A DNA stretch of 64,000 bases from Plasmodium brasilianum (taxonomy: Eukaryota > Apicomplexa > Aconoidasida > Haemosporida > Plasmodiidae): assembly GCF_023973825.1 (NCBI RefSeq), contig NC_090123.1, positions 626,001 through 690,000 on the forward strand. The letters run 5' to 3'. The notes below the pieces were generated by a model, which did not search any database, was not told the origin of the DNA, and was given only the letters and a program-made list of their open reading frames with translations. Position 1 is the first letter of the stretch; each line of letters begins with the position of its first letter. Shown piece by piece: positions 1-11,486 of the stretch. Both the position numbers and the translations under genes were made by a program.

Positions 1-785
1 CTGTCATTTCGAACTACTTTGCAAAATGTGCAACTATTTCCCATATTTTTTCCAACCCACACTCACGTATACATGTGCACACACACATACATTTATTTAT
101 ATATATATATATACATACACGTAGATTTTACGCTGTGTACAGTAGTAGAATAATTTATTTTGCCATATACGAGAAGAAACATTTGGAGAAAAAAGAATCC
201 TTTTTCCATTTTCCTTTTTCCTTTTTCCTTTTTCCTTTTTTTTTTTTTTTTTTTATTAGGGGTACTTTCTTTTTTTCAAATTTTCGAAAGTTTAAAATAG
301 AAACACACATTTATTCTTGTACCTTATACATCCATATATATATATATATATATATACAATTCTACATTTATATTTGTATATATAATTTTTACATATGTAT
401 ATATGCGTGCGTACTGGCCTGTAACATTTTTGTAAATATAACAGAAGGTTGTTCTGTTAATTATACATTTTTAACAATGTTACTATTTTTGGAAATTAAT
501 TAGAATATTAAAAAAAAAGAAAAAAAAAATTATAATATAAATTAAAACAATAACAATAATAACAACAACAATAATGGTAGTGAAACAAAATAATGCCTGA
601 AAAATAAGAAGATTCCCATTTCTTCACTTTTTTTAAATATATTATTTTTCATTTTACAATTATTATTACATGAAATATATATAAATATATATATATATAT
701 GTACATACATAAACCCGTATGCATATTTTAAATAATCATATGATGTATTTTTTTTAGAATACATAGCTATTTCATTTCACCCTTA
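1..785. other. Intergenic, left edge to 3' end of LSM2
   Basis: No gene can be supported here. The first 60 bases are less repetitive and open in all three forward frames, so they could be the tail of a gene lying outside the window, but no family is recognisable. The rest is TATA-type microsatellite, poly-T and (aac/aat)n. It holds the 3' untranslated region of LSM2, whose stop codon is at 786-788 on the minus strand. Confidence 0.5.
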
Positions 786-1762
786 TTATCTCCTTTCTTT
801 CTCCTTCTCTGATGTTATTTTTGCTTCTTGTCTGCACATATGATGTAGCTTGTCAATGTTAATTTCATTTGACTGCAAAAAAACGTACCTTACTACTGAT
901 CCTCGCACAAAACAAGATTTAATCGATAGCTGAAAAATAAGAAAAATGAAAAAAAAAAAATATATATATATACATATTTATATATTATATGCATAGCAAA
1001 AAATAACGAAATTGGGAAAAACATGTTACATAAATAAGTTACGTGGTGATATTAAAAACTAGCGCTTAAACTTGTTATTTAATTTGTTTTAATGACAAAT
1101 GTAATGAGAATGCATGAACAGAGGAATTATGGAATACTAATGTAGGGGGACTTTTGTATATGTAAAAGATACTTATATATGCACATATATTTATTTATAC
1201 ATGTATTTATTTTTATATATACGTATGCATGTACTCATATATCTATGCATATGAAACGTGGGTACAAACGTGTTTATTATTTTATCAAATGTATTTGCAA
1301 ATTTTTTCTATAATTTTCTTTTCAAGAAAGAGTACCAAGTGAGGGTATTTCTCCGGATTGTTGACAGACACATTTGTTAACTTAATGTTTAAGTATTGAT
1401 CTACTGAATGTAACACACCCGATATTTGTAAATCATTTTTTAATTCTACTGTTACGTGATGATTTTTCTCAGCTAACTGTTGAAAAAATGTAAAAAAAAG
1501 CTGCAAAAGGGGGAAAGTACACATACATATATATATACATAAAAGTATAAACACCAATGCACATATATGTAAAAATATATTAGGGGATAAATACATATAA
1601 ACGTTCCCATAAATACGTAAACATGTTACATTCATGGCACAATGTTACAATATCATACTGTACACCAGTTCACAAGTGAAGTAAAAAAATTTACATATGT
1701 TTATACATCTCTCTCCAGTTAAAACTTAAACAAAAATGTTTTATGTTTTCTCGCATTACCAT
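786..1762 (-). CDS. LSM2: U6 snRNA-associated Sm-like protein LSm2
   Basis: Subunit of the seven-membered Lsm rings: nuclear LSM2-8, which binds the U6 snRNA 3' end, and cytoplasmic LSM1-7, which promotes mRNA decapping. Three minus-strand exons were rebuilt: 1760-1762 (the ATG alone), 1336-1500 and 786-929, giving 103 aa (human protein about 95). Exon 2 encodes the Sm1 part with VELKNDLQISGVLHSVDQ and NNPEKYPHL. Exon 3 encodes the Sm2 part FVRGSVVRYVFLQ and a charged tail ending in SEKEKERR. Donors are ATG|GTAATG and TTG|GTACTC; acceptors are TTTTGCAG and TTTTTCAG; all junctions are phase 0. The junctions give the canonical LSm2 sequence with no gap. A longer in-frame ORF reaching 1635 is intron read-through and not the real start. 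The oddity is that exon 1 is only the start codon. Confidence 0.93.
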
Positions 1763-2457
1763 TTTTTACTTGTTATATGAAGATAACAAATTTCAAATAT
1801 TCGTTATAGGAAGGAGGGACCGAGTAAATTAACGTAAGAAAACACAACTCTGTTTTTATATTTACGACTGTCCTTTATTACATATAAGTATACATATATA
1901 TATACATATATATACATACATATATACATATGTATATACATATGTATATACATATGTATGTATATTTTTTAAAAGGTTCTCACTTAGGGAAAAATAACGA
2001 TGTTACATTAACATTTAATTTATCACTATTGTAATATTATGTTAAAATAATCAACCGTTAGAAAAAAAAAAGGAAAAAAATAGAAAATAGAATATTTTTA
2101 ATACATACTATATTGTATTTAAAAAAAATACCTCGCTCCTGCAAAAATTATGCCGTGCTTTAAATTAAAAAAAAATTCAATATAAAATTTTATTTGGTAA
2201 AATAAAACAAAATAAAATAATAAGTAGATGACAAAATGCAGTAATGAAAAGAACAAAGCGAAAAAATCCACTACGTGCTACTAACTGCTGACATTGTAGT
2301 TCAAAAAAATGTTCGTGGAATACCCTGCAAACTTTCTCAAGTTCCTTCGTAAATGAAAAAAACATTTCAAGTATCTATGTGTTTATGTACTTGAGGCACA
2401 ACAACCTTGCCACATACGCATATATATATATATGTACATATAGTAACAGCGTCATGC
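1763..2457. other. Intergenic upstream of LSM2
   Basis: Probable LSM2 promoter and 5' UTR. It contains a TATACA-type microsatellite (about 1885-1960) and poly-A runs. A minus-strand open frame at 2177-2365 has some coding-like residues (for example VFHEHFFELQCQQLVARS) but ends in hydrophobic, T-rich sequence. It could be a further exon of the candidate gene at 2458-3116 or chance. Confidence 0.4.
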
Positions 2458-3116
2458 TTAACGGAACATCCGAATTTTCCCATTTATAATATTTTTTCGA
2501 AAAACCCTGTATTTAAAAATTTGGAAATTTACTAAATTGTTCATGCCTATTCTTAAGTCTGTACGCATGTTATAAATTTTGTTCTGATCTAGGGCCTCAT
2601 ACTCATATGTAAAATTTTTTTTTTTTAATGAATCTCCTGCTCTTAAAAATTTAATTTTTTAAGATAAATGCACAAATGACACACTTAGTATTTTATATAC
2701 TTTAAACTGTAACTTTTTACGATGATGTATATATATATATATAAATATATATATATGTATATATAAAAATATATATATATGTATATATAAAAATATATAT
2801 ATATATATTTTTTTTTTTTGTTTAATGTTAAATTAGAGAAACAATGTGAGGTGCTAGGCGTGTAAATTCTAACTCGTATTATTATGATCTCCTTAAAAAT
2901 ATTAATGAGAATGAAATATGTTTACTTTGAGTGAGTAAGAGAAAATAGGTGTGCATATATTTATTTCTAATCTGGGCGAACAGGGAAATACACGCAAGCT
3001 CACATATATATATATATATATATATGAATATACATATGTGTGCATATGCATGTAGATGTAGCGTTCTACCGTTTCCTTTGTGAGTTCAGCTGCCCCATAA
3101 CTGAGAGGAAGCGCAT
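2458..3116 (-). CDS. Candidate small spliced gene, unknown function (76 aa)
   Basis: Not recognised. Two minus-strand exons are proposed: 3070-3116 (starting MRFLSVMGQLNSQRK) and 2458-2641, which contains FTYEYEALDQNKIYNMRTD and ends in KIRMFR. The donor ACG|GTAGAA leaves two bases and the acceptor TTTTTAAG supplies one, so the frame is kept; the other frames of exon 1 do not fit any acceptor. The predicted product is a basic 76-residue protein with no signal peptide. Exon 2 uses E, D, G, A, Q and T, unlike the I/Y/F/K/N output expected from random AT-rich DNA. It lies between divergent LSM2 and the 3329-5716 gene. Another donor inside exon 2 (TTA|GTAAAT at about 2522) could lead to a further exon near 2180-2330. 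The weak AAG acceptor and the short length keep confidence low. Confidence 0.35.
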
Positions 3117-3328
3117 TCTGCGAGTGTGTCATGTGAAGGTTTAGAATGGGAGTTAAGACTTCTCCACATTTTAAGGATAGGAGTACATTTCTTTTCTTGT
3201 TTTAAATTCATTTTGCTAAACTCTATTAACATTATTTCAATTAGCAAAATTTTTATTATTAAAGGAAAATTGTTTAAAGAAAAAAATTTATTGTATCATA
3301 ATATCTTTTAAGAAAGAAAAGAAAAAAA

Positions 3329-4877
3329 ATGTGGGAAAAGAATGAGGAATTAAAGGGAGAAGAGAAGGCGAACGAAAATGTAGGAAGTGCAAATTTAGCC
3401 ACCTCAAATTTAGCCACCTCAAATTTAGCCTCGTCAAATTTAGCCACCTCAATTTTGGCCACTTCTTCAAATTTAGACAGTGAAAACAAATTTGCTAATA
3501 TCAACTTAAAGGTAGAGGCTTACGGAGAAGGCGACTACAGATTACTAAGGTATATGCCAGATGGTTCTTGCGTTTTTGAAGAAGCCCCAGATGAAAAAAA
3601 CAAAAATAAGAAGAATCTACAGCAGTATGCTCAAATATTCTGTTCTGCTATGGAGAAAAGAATTCTCATAAAAAGCAGTAGTAGTACTAATAGTAATGAT
3701 AATAATTCTAGTAGTAATAACTGTAGTAGTAAAAATAGAAATAATAATAATAGTAGTGATATTATGAAAAATGACAAAGAATGGAAAAAAGGAGAAGAAT
3801 ATAGAATTATGGTAGAAAAAGACTTAGAAGAATTAATGATTTTATTTGATATGTTATTAGGTACACTTAATTATAATAAAGGTACCAAATATTTATCATT
3901 GAATAAATGTTATTACTATAGAGATACAGACGAAAATAAACAAGACATATACATAGCTATAACAAATAGAAAAGAACTTTTAGAAAAATTAAGAAAATTA
4001 TGTCAACAAACAAGATTACAAATTAATTCAATAAATGGAATTATAGCACAAAAATATTTTCTATTCTTTATCGATCAGTTAATTAAACATTGGAAAATAC
4101 TAAATAAAAAATATGCAGAAATTGAATATATGCAAGTAGATAATAATTTTCCATATGTCACTCAGGTGTCTGTAGAATTTTTCTTTTTACCCTCCATTTT
4201 TTGGAAACTTTCTTCAAATCCAATATTTTTATCCTGGCCTCCTTATCCCTCTTTTTCTCCTTTTAAATCGCAATATGCACATATTACCTTTTCGTTAAGC
4301 AGTCTAAAGGTAAAATCTATCGGGGGGGATAACGAACACGGTGATGATAGAGCAAATGGATGTATAACAAGCTTGGAAAAGGTTAGGGAAGAAATCAATT
4401 TTAAACATAAAGTTAGCCAAAGTTTATATCAAAATAAAATATTTTTATCTGACAATCAGAATGATTCAAAGGAACAAGTGATAAAAGAAGAGCGCACTGA
4501 TATGAATGGTTTAATCAGTGATATAAGTATAAAGAGCGAACTAACCAAAGATAACCACACGCAGACAGCACAGCAAAACTGTAATTTTTACTACTCAAAT
4601 AGGAAAGAAGAAGAAATGAAAATATTTGATTTTTTAGACAACACAAGTATTATTTCGGTGCAGTTCGAGGGATTAGCAGCTCATCTAATAGAACAGAGCT
4701 ACTGCATTCAGTTGGATTTGTATCCGTTAAACGTAAAATTAAGGAGAAGAACCAAAGGGGAAAAATTGAGTAGTCCTCTTAATCGAGGTAACACTAATAG
4801 CAGAAATAATGATAATAGTAGCAATGTTAATAGCAGTAGCAATAATGATGGTGGTAGTAATGTGAATAATAGGAATA

Positions 4878-4910
<33 letters not shown>

Positions 4911-5716
4911 GTCGTAATATTAATAATAATAATAGTCGTAATATTAATAATAATAATAGTCGTAATATTAATTACGTCTGTAATGGTAATATTGCTCGCC
5001 CGAGGAAAGGTAATTTTCCGGAAAAAATAATTCCGGAAAATATAACCTTCAAGCAAGCCAAGAAAGTCCACGAAAAATTAACAGAAGCTCAGTGGGTGTT
5101 AATAGACAAGTCCATTTTTTGTATTTTAGCTGAACAAGCTAATAATTTAAAAGACAACAATAATGAACTGTTAATAAATCTAGATTATTATGCAACTGAA
5201 ACGAATAGAAAAATTAAAATTCATTGCACACAAATAAATCACAAATCAATCGAATTTCTGATTAACGATATTAACATTCTCTCATCTTCAAAGAAAAACA
5301 TTCCAGTAGATTTTTCTTTTGTTATTTTGTATTCATCGGCGGATATTTTTACATCTAGTGATAGTAATGTTACGAATGAAAAAAATATTAACACCTGCAC
5401 TGTTCATAATAATAGGAATGACAAAGATGATGTCGATTCTTTTGATGATGTTTGTTCAAATAAAAATGAAAATGATGAAGTTACAATAGATTATGAATTA
5501 ATACAAATGCTTTTAAATTTATCCCTTGCAAAAGTAAGAGATTTATTTATTTGTTCATGGAAATATTTTTCTTTTGAAACACCATACTATTCAGCAGATA
5601 TACATCCAATTATTTATCAAAATGTTTTTCCTGATCATCGATCAGATACATTAATCACCAACTTTTTTGCGTGGCTAATTACATCAATGGAGAGATATTT
5701 GCGATTAGATGAATAG
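3329..5716 (+). CDS. Conserved Plasmodium protein, possible Mediator subunit 17-like
   Basis: Single-exon ORF of 795 aa. The ATG sits in an A-rich context (AAAAAAAATGTGG) and the TAG is at 5714-5716. The N-terminus has a short Ala-Asn-Leu repeat (SNLAT units, residues 24-50) followed by conserved YGEGDYRLLRYMPDGSC. Asn/Ser tracts at about residues 112-145 and 485-550 interrupt the conserved blocks. No signal peptide or membrane segment. The family is not certain. A block near residues 575-600 (LTEAQWVLIDKSIFCILAEQ) resembles the MED17/Srb4 pattern L..AQ..LF...LF..L..EA as I remember it, and QLIKHWKILNKK near residue 250 resembles the helical H-W-L..K stretch of that family. MED17 would be a Mediator head scaffold in the nucleus. 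This is inference only; the certain statement is that it is a real, conserved-looking, soluble protein gene. By synteny it corresponds to the gene between LSM2 and PPM9. Confidence 0.85.
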
Positions 5717-6516
5717 GATGCGGCTCCCCAATCTGGTGGTGGTGTATGTGTTTATATATGCGTGTGTGTTTATATGTACGTGTGTGTTTATATGTACGTG
5801 TGTGTTTATATATACGTATGGGCCGTATATGTATTCGTGTGTAGTCACATGTGTCGTGTATGTATATCGGTATCCCCTACAATATTTGTATATGAATATA
5901 ATTAGAAGAATAGGAAGTTCACATAAAATCACAAAATCATTCAAACATGTTTCTTTTAATGAAAACTATAAGTAAATTTATGTATTCTTTGAGATCATTA
6001 AATGAAAGGTACAAATAATTTTTTTTTAATTAAATGTAAAGGAGTTCAACTGAATATATTTACATATATTTATTTTCCTTGGAAAAAAAGGCTATAAAGT
6101 AAATATATGTTTATATGTGCATAAAAGGAAAAAATACAATTAAAATCAAAGATAATTGTAAATTTTTGAAAATAAACACAAGCATAGACAATGCACACAC
6201 GTATATATATTTATATATTCATTCGTATACGTATATATGCCATATGGCACATTTGTCTGTACTCCATTTTAAAAAATACTAAAACAGAAATGAAAAAAGG
6301 GTAGAAATTTAATTAATTAGTTTTTTTTGTTAATCTCTTCATTCATTTAATTATTAATACGTTTTTTTTTTTTTCATTTTTTATTTACTAGCTGTTTAAG
6401 AGTATCTTGCATATTTTACGAACAGAAAAATTTTTAAGTGCCAATTTTCTTTTAAACTAGTTACAAAATATTTGCTTAAAGTTTTTATGAATAAATCAAA
6501 ACATTTTAAAATTCTC
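5717..6516. other. Intergenic, 3' flank of two converging genes
   Basis: Between the + strand gene ending at 5716 and the candidate - strand gene ending at 6517. It starts with a tandem repeat (5747-5818), then AT-rich sequence, short microsatellites and poly-T. No further gene seen. Confidence 0.5.
5747..5818. repeat. 18-bp tandem repeat, 4 copies
   Basis: Unit close to TGTGTTTATATGTACGTG, with copies starting at 5747, 5765, 5783 and 5801. It begins about 30 bases after the stop codon of the preceding gene, so it probably lies in that gene's 3' UTR. It is open in both directions, which explains ORFs on both strands there. Confidence 0.8.
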
Positions 6517-7026
6517 CTAATCTAGAATCTTGCGCAAACGATAAATTTTGTTCCATTTTTCATTCTTCATTTTTATGTTCGCCTTTCTGATTTGTTTTTC
6601 GTACGTCCTTTTTTCTTCCATTTTGATATTTGCAGTGAAAACTACTGAGAAATTATTTTTTAACATTCCTATGCAGTAGTTTTAAGAAAACAGACAAAAA
6701 AAAAAAATAATAAAATAAAACAGAAAAAAAAAAAAAAATAATAAAAAATAAAACAGAAAAAAAGAGAATAAAACAAAACAGAATAAAATATAAAATAACA
6801 TTAAAGGAACAGCATTTAAAATGAGATCTCTGTTATTTATATAGTAAATCAGAACTTAATTTTTTGTAATTTTATTATTTTTTCTTTTTTTTGCCAACGT
6901 GTAGGGTTTCAGTTTACGTCTAATTTTTCCATCAAAAATTGGGATAAGGTTAGTTATACAAGTCGCAATATACCTACAGACAGTACCTAATAAAATATAT
7001 TTATGTATGTATGCCTCTTTTATCAT
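6517..7026 (-). CDS. Candidate small spliced gene, unknown function (86 aa)
   Basis: Not recognised. Two minus-strand exons are proposed: 6918-7026, starting MIKEAYIHKYILLGTVCRYI, and 6517-6668, whose end is rich in K, R and E (MEEKRTYEKQIRKANIKM, then NEKWNKIYRLRKILD and TAG). The donor AGAC|GTAAAC (phase 1) and acceptor CTGCATAG| (two bases supplied) fit exactly, giving an 86-residue protein and a 249-bp intron. The N-terminal half is moderately hydrophobic (about residues 9-32) and could be one membrane segment; the C-terminal half is a basic, helical-looking tail. That layout resembles small mitochondrial inner-membrane or assembly proteins, but no family is claimed. It starts only 140 bp after the PPM9 stop codon on the same strand. 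Each exon alone encodes fewer than 60 residues, so a length filter would miss it. Confidence 0.45.
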
Positions 7027-7166
7027 TATGACAGCAATTTATTTTCTCTTCCCCTATTCCTCAAATATTAGCATAGCATAAAAGGTACTACACATGTAGC
7101 TTGTAACCCCTCAATTGCGTAATGAATATATTCACTTTAAAATAAATCACTGTCGTTATATTCAAT

Positions 7167-9553
7167 TCAGTAAAGCTTTATCAGCATGGCAGTTAGATTA
7201 TCCTAAATGAGCGAAGGTATTTTCACATATGTAAATGAGCAAATGAATAAAGAAATACGTGAATTTATATACATATACATATACACATATATATAAATTA
7301 AAAAACAGTATATGGGGTCGAAGAATCTCATAGACTCGTTCACGCATTTTGGGTATATGTATATTTGTGCATACATACATATGCCGAAATATATACGTGA
7401 GCATTTATCCATACATATACATACCCCCACGAATGTACATTTTTGAACTAATGTATTACCTGACTCCCGTATGCATAAGCCGTTTTTATAATTTCACTAC
7501 AGGCCTTATCCGGGTCATGCATGTATGTTTGTAACACTTGAGTAACGTCCTTATGAAAAATTATAACCATAGAAAACATAAGATTTGATGTAAATACAAA
7601 TATTTGAGCTTTGCTAAAATGAAAGAAGTTGCGTATGCTTAAACATGAATACAAATGGATCTGCATATACATATACATATACATATATATATATATATAT
7701 ATATAATATATATATATATATATAATGCACTATTTGGTAGGCAACAAAATTTGCTCATACTTTATTAGACATGGTATCCCACACTCCGTCACAGGCCATA
7801 AGAACAAAATGATAATTCATTTCTTCTGCAGAATAGTACACATTATTGTCTTCATTGAAATGATTTTCATCTATTTCATTTTGTTCAACCGGTTCTGCAT
7901 TTTGTGTAATTTTCTTTTCTACTCCTTTCTTCCCTGGAAGATCACTATATAATTCTTTACATATAACGTCTGGGGTAGCCGATATTACGTTGTTATATTT
8001 AAAATCCTTGTCACCTATTGCTCTTGAAACTAACATAAATATATAGCAATGATTCGAAAGCATGTAGTACAACGACAGTTCATTAAGTGAATAGTAAACA
8101 CAAAAAAAAAAAAAAAAAAAAAAAACTCAGACAACAAAATTGAAATATCTCAATGTTGATAAGTCTTCAAAAATGTAAAAAATGTGTAACATACATAAAA
8201 TTTATTGCTAATTCTTATGAAGATTTTTTCATAGTATTTGTATGTAATTACCTGCAAGATAAACCTCTTCTTTTAAAGATAATCCCTCAAGTAAGCTCGG
8301 TTTGTTGGCGTTCGTCTATAATCATGGGGAGTACAAATTTTAATAATTACAAAATGTTACGAAGAACAAAAGAATGAAAATATTTTTCAATACAATAAAA
8401 CATCATCCTAATGGTTTGTTAATTTACACACGCTCGCATATACACGTCCATGTATACATACATGCATACATACATACGCACATACATACGCACATAACTA
8501 CAAGCGACTGCATGTAGTTTCTCTTTCACCCCTTTCAAACAAATTACCTTCTTCACATTCGCCTTAACCCTATACACATTTTGCAAGCAGATGACATCCC
8601 CTCCCATTTTTTTTATTCGCTCCTTTTCCTTAGGATCATTCGGTTTATGATCATGCGACAGAACCTCAGTTTTCTTTTAGAGGAAAACCATAAATACACA
8701 TTAAATTAAAAAAAAAAAAAAAAAGGGGAAAGATGAAGAAAAGAAAATATATTGGCACTAATTTTTTAAAATGTAGAAGGAAAATATTATGCATAGGTTG
8801 GAACGTCGATTACTATTTGAAATGCAGTATCACATGAAAATGGCCATTCATATATGGGTATGCCGATATATATGTATGCCGATATATATGTATGCCCATA
8901 TATGCGTATACCCATATATGCGTATACCCATATATGCGTATACCCATATATACACAACCGTTATACATGTATGCTGCCATATATGTATGCAAATATATAT
9001 GTACACACAGTTCTACACATATATGTCCACATTAGTGCAATTATGGAAAATTAAATTACTAAAGTGTTATTTATATTAACGACGCCAATAGCTCGACAAT
9101 CTCCTAAGTTAGCTACAAACATTTTATTTTTTAAAATAATCAAAGAAATGATTGTACAGCCATGGTTGGGAAATTTAGAAATTCTTAAAAATTGTTCGTC
9201 TGTTTTTAAAAATGCTAATTTGATGTGTTCTATTATTTCTTCATCCGTCAGATCATCTAAAAACTTTAGTTTCTTTTTACAATTCCCATTAACGTTCTTA
9301 TTATTATATTCACTTTTGTTATAATCATCACTGGGGTCAAGCACTTTGTCATTTTGTTTGACTACGCATGGAGAAAGGCTATTATCATTACCACTATTAT
9401 TTCTATTACTGCTTTCATTATTATTAATTTCATTTCCATTTTCCCCATAATTATTATCGTTATATGATGCTTTGCCGCTTGAATGTTTTCCATTGTTACC
9501 TTTCTCCCGCGCACTTAAGTTATCCTCAGTGATATTACTTTCCTTATTATTAC

Positions 9554-9584
<31 letters not shown>

Positions 9585-10694
9585 GTTATTATTCTTTTTC
9601 AGTGAAGTAAAATTTGTTTCCTTTTCTATTATTAAGTCCTTATTTTCTACTTTTCTTTTCTTCGTATGAGTTGCTTCCTCTTCATCAGTTGATCTTTTAT
9701 CTTTATTTTTACTAAAATCGTTGTGTTCGTTTGGTTCTTTTGGTCCATTTGTCCCGGTTGGTCCATTTGACCCGTTCGATTCATTTTTCCCTTCATCCCT
9801 CACAGCGTTCGGGTTTTTATTTTCATTTTCAATGTCATCACTAAGGTTGACAGTATTGTCTACGTGATTTAAGTTCGCTATTGTATGGCCTCCAATTTTT
9901 TTATGCTCATATTTTAATTTAATATCGTTTTTTTCTATTTCCATTTCGCTGAAGCACTTAACTCTGTCACTCTTAGTAACAATACTATTTACCACTTCGC
10001 TTTTAACAACACCAACTTTTTCTGCTTCATTTTGAATTGTACTTCCATTTGGATTAATTTGTTCTGTGGAGCACACATCTTGTTGTTTAAATGCATTTTC
10101 TTCCGTGTTATCTTGACTATACAGATAATAAATTATATTTTTAATAATATTGGTCATACAGTATTCACAAGCTTTTATTCCTCTATGGCCATCAAATATG
10201 GAAAAGAAGTAAAGAGGACTTTTTTTATAAAAAAATAAAGTTCTATAATCATTTGAGTCTATATATTTTGTAAGATCAGTAATGACAATATATCTGTCTT
10301 CTTGCTTTTTCCTTCTTCCTTGCATAGTTTTTGTATATGTGGTTAATTTAATTTTTTTAATTTTTTGTTTTTCTTCATTTTTAAATAGAAAATTAGATAT
10401 AAATTCAGTACTATCAAATGTATACACATATAAAAAAAAAGACTTCTCATTAAATGGAGTTAAACTATTATTCTTATCATAAAAGTAATAATTACCTAGT
10501 AATGTATGATAGTACAAAAAGGTCTTTCTATTAAATATCCATTCATATGTATACATTTCCCATAAACCGATGGTCAAAATGTAACTAACAATATCACTGA
10601 TACTGTTGAATTCCTTTATGTCCTTCAAGTTACTTTCTCCATGTGCTCCTGCATTGTTATTGTGTTCTTCGCTCTTTTCTTCGATTGAATTCAT
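7167..10694 (-). CDS. PPM9: Protein phosphatase 2C (PPM family, PPM9-type)
   Basis: Metal-dependent Ser/Thr phosphatase. Six minus-strand exons were rebuilt: 9060-10694, 8548-8664, 8252-8315, 7761-8029, 7460-7549 and 7167-7202, giving 736 aa. All junctions are in phase; exon 2 could instead begin at 8673, adding three residues. PP2C motifs in order: RRKKQEDRY (near residue 131), FSIFDGHRG (near 167), [24 protein letters not shown] (split here as motif then GDCRA), LSHDHKP, YLAVSRAIGD (formed across the exon 3/4 junction), LMACDGVWD and [11 protein letters not shown]. The metal-binding Asp residues are present, so activity is expected. The usual DGHGG is DGHRG. About 270 residues of low complexity, including a 13-residue Asn run, are inserted after the DGH helix. 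A conserved N-terminal region (residues 30-110, [14 protein letters not shown]) precedes the catalytic domain. No N-myristoylation glycine or signal peptide. The symbol rests on recalled synteny with PF3D7_0520100. Confidence 0.92.
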
Positions 10695-10915
10695 AATATA
10701 TCAGAGTTGAAATGCATGCTCGTCCGTTCATGCATATATGCATATATACATACATATATACTTACATATATACAAACATACATATATATATACGTACATA
10801 CATATATACGTGCATATATATTTACATACCTATATACTTACATACCTATATACGTACATATATATTTACATACCTATATACTTACATACCTATATACGTA
10901 CATATATATTTACAT

Positions 10916-10916
10916 A

Positions 10917-10984
<68 letters not shown>

Positions 10985-10990
10985 TATATG
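10916..10990. repeat. (TA)n microsatellite
   Basis: Near-perfect TA dinucleotide run of about 60 bases, preceded by TATATACRTACATA-type repeats from about 10735. It lies immediately upstream of the PPM9 start codon (10694, minus strand). Likely length-polymorphic. Confidence 0.85.
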
Positions 10991-11060
10991 TATATTATAT
11001 ATATACACATTATATATGTATATCGTACTGGAAGGAAAAAAAATTAAAAAAGGTGAGTGT

Positions 11061-11093
<33 letters not shown>

Positions 11094-11440
11094 TTTACTT
11101 CCTTCGCAATGTCCTAAGCCTCACACAGCGAAATTAATCTATGCTTATGTTTAAAATGTATATACCCAGTTGTACATAATTAAGCGCATACATGTATATA
11201 TGTATATGTATAATATATGCAAATATTTTTATGCCTTTTTTCCTGTACAATTTTCTACTCTTTTTTTTTTTTCTTTAAATTGATTCAAGAGCCCTCGTGC
11301 AGTATTTGACCTTCATATTTATAGTTTACACTTAAAAAATTTTGTTTTTCTTATTTTTTCTTGTTTTTTTTTCTTTTATATTTTTTTTTACTTTTATATT
11401 TTTTTTTACTTTTTTTCTTTTTTTTGTAGCCTAAAATAGG

Positions 11441-11486
11441 AAAACATCACATAAGTTTAATCATAACATAAGCCTTGTGATGTTTT
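11441..11486. other. Stem-loop: 11-bp inverted repeat
   Basis: AAAACATCACA at 11441-11451 is perfectly complementary to TGTGATGTTTT at 11476-11486, with a 24-base loop. It is far from any coding exon, about 750 bp upstream of the PPM9 start. It could be a structured RNA, part of the upstream region, or chance. No H/ACA or C/D box layout was recognised. Confidence 0.35.

Noticed and set aside
5705..5975. ORFs on both strands over the 18-bp repeat after the 3329-5716 gene.
   Set aside because: The repeat length is a multiple of three and lacks stops in several frames; artefact of the array.
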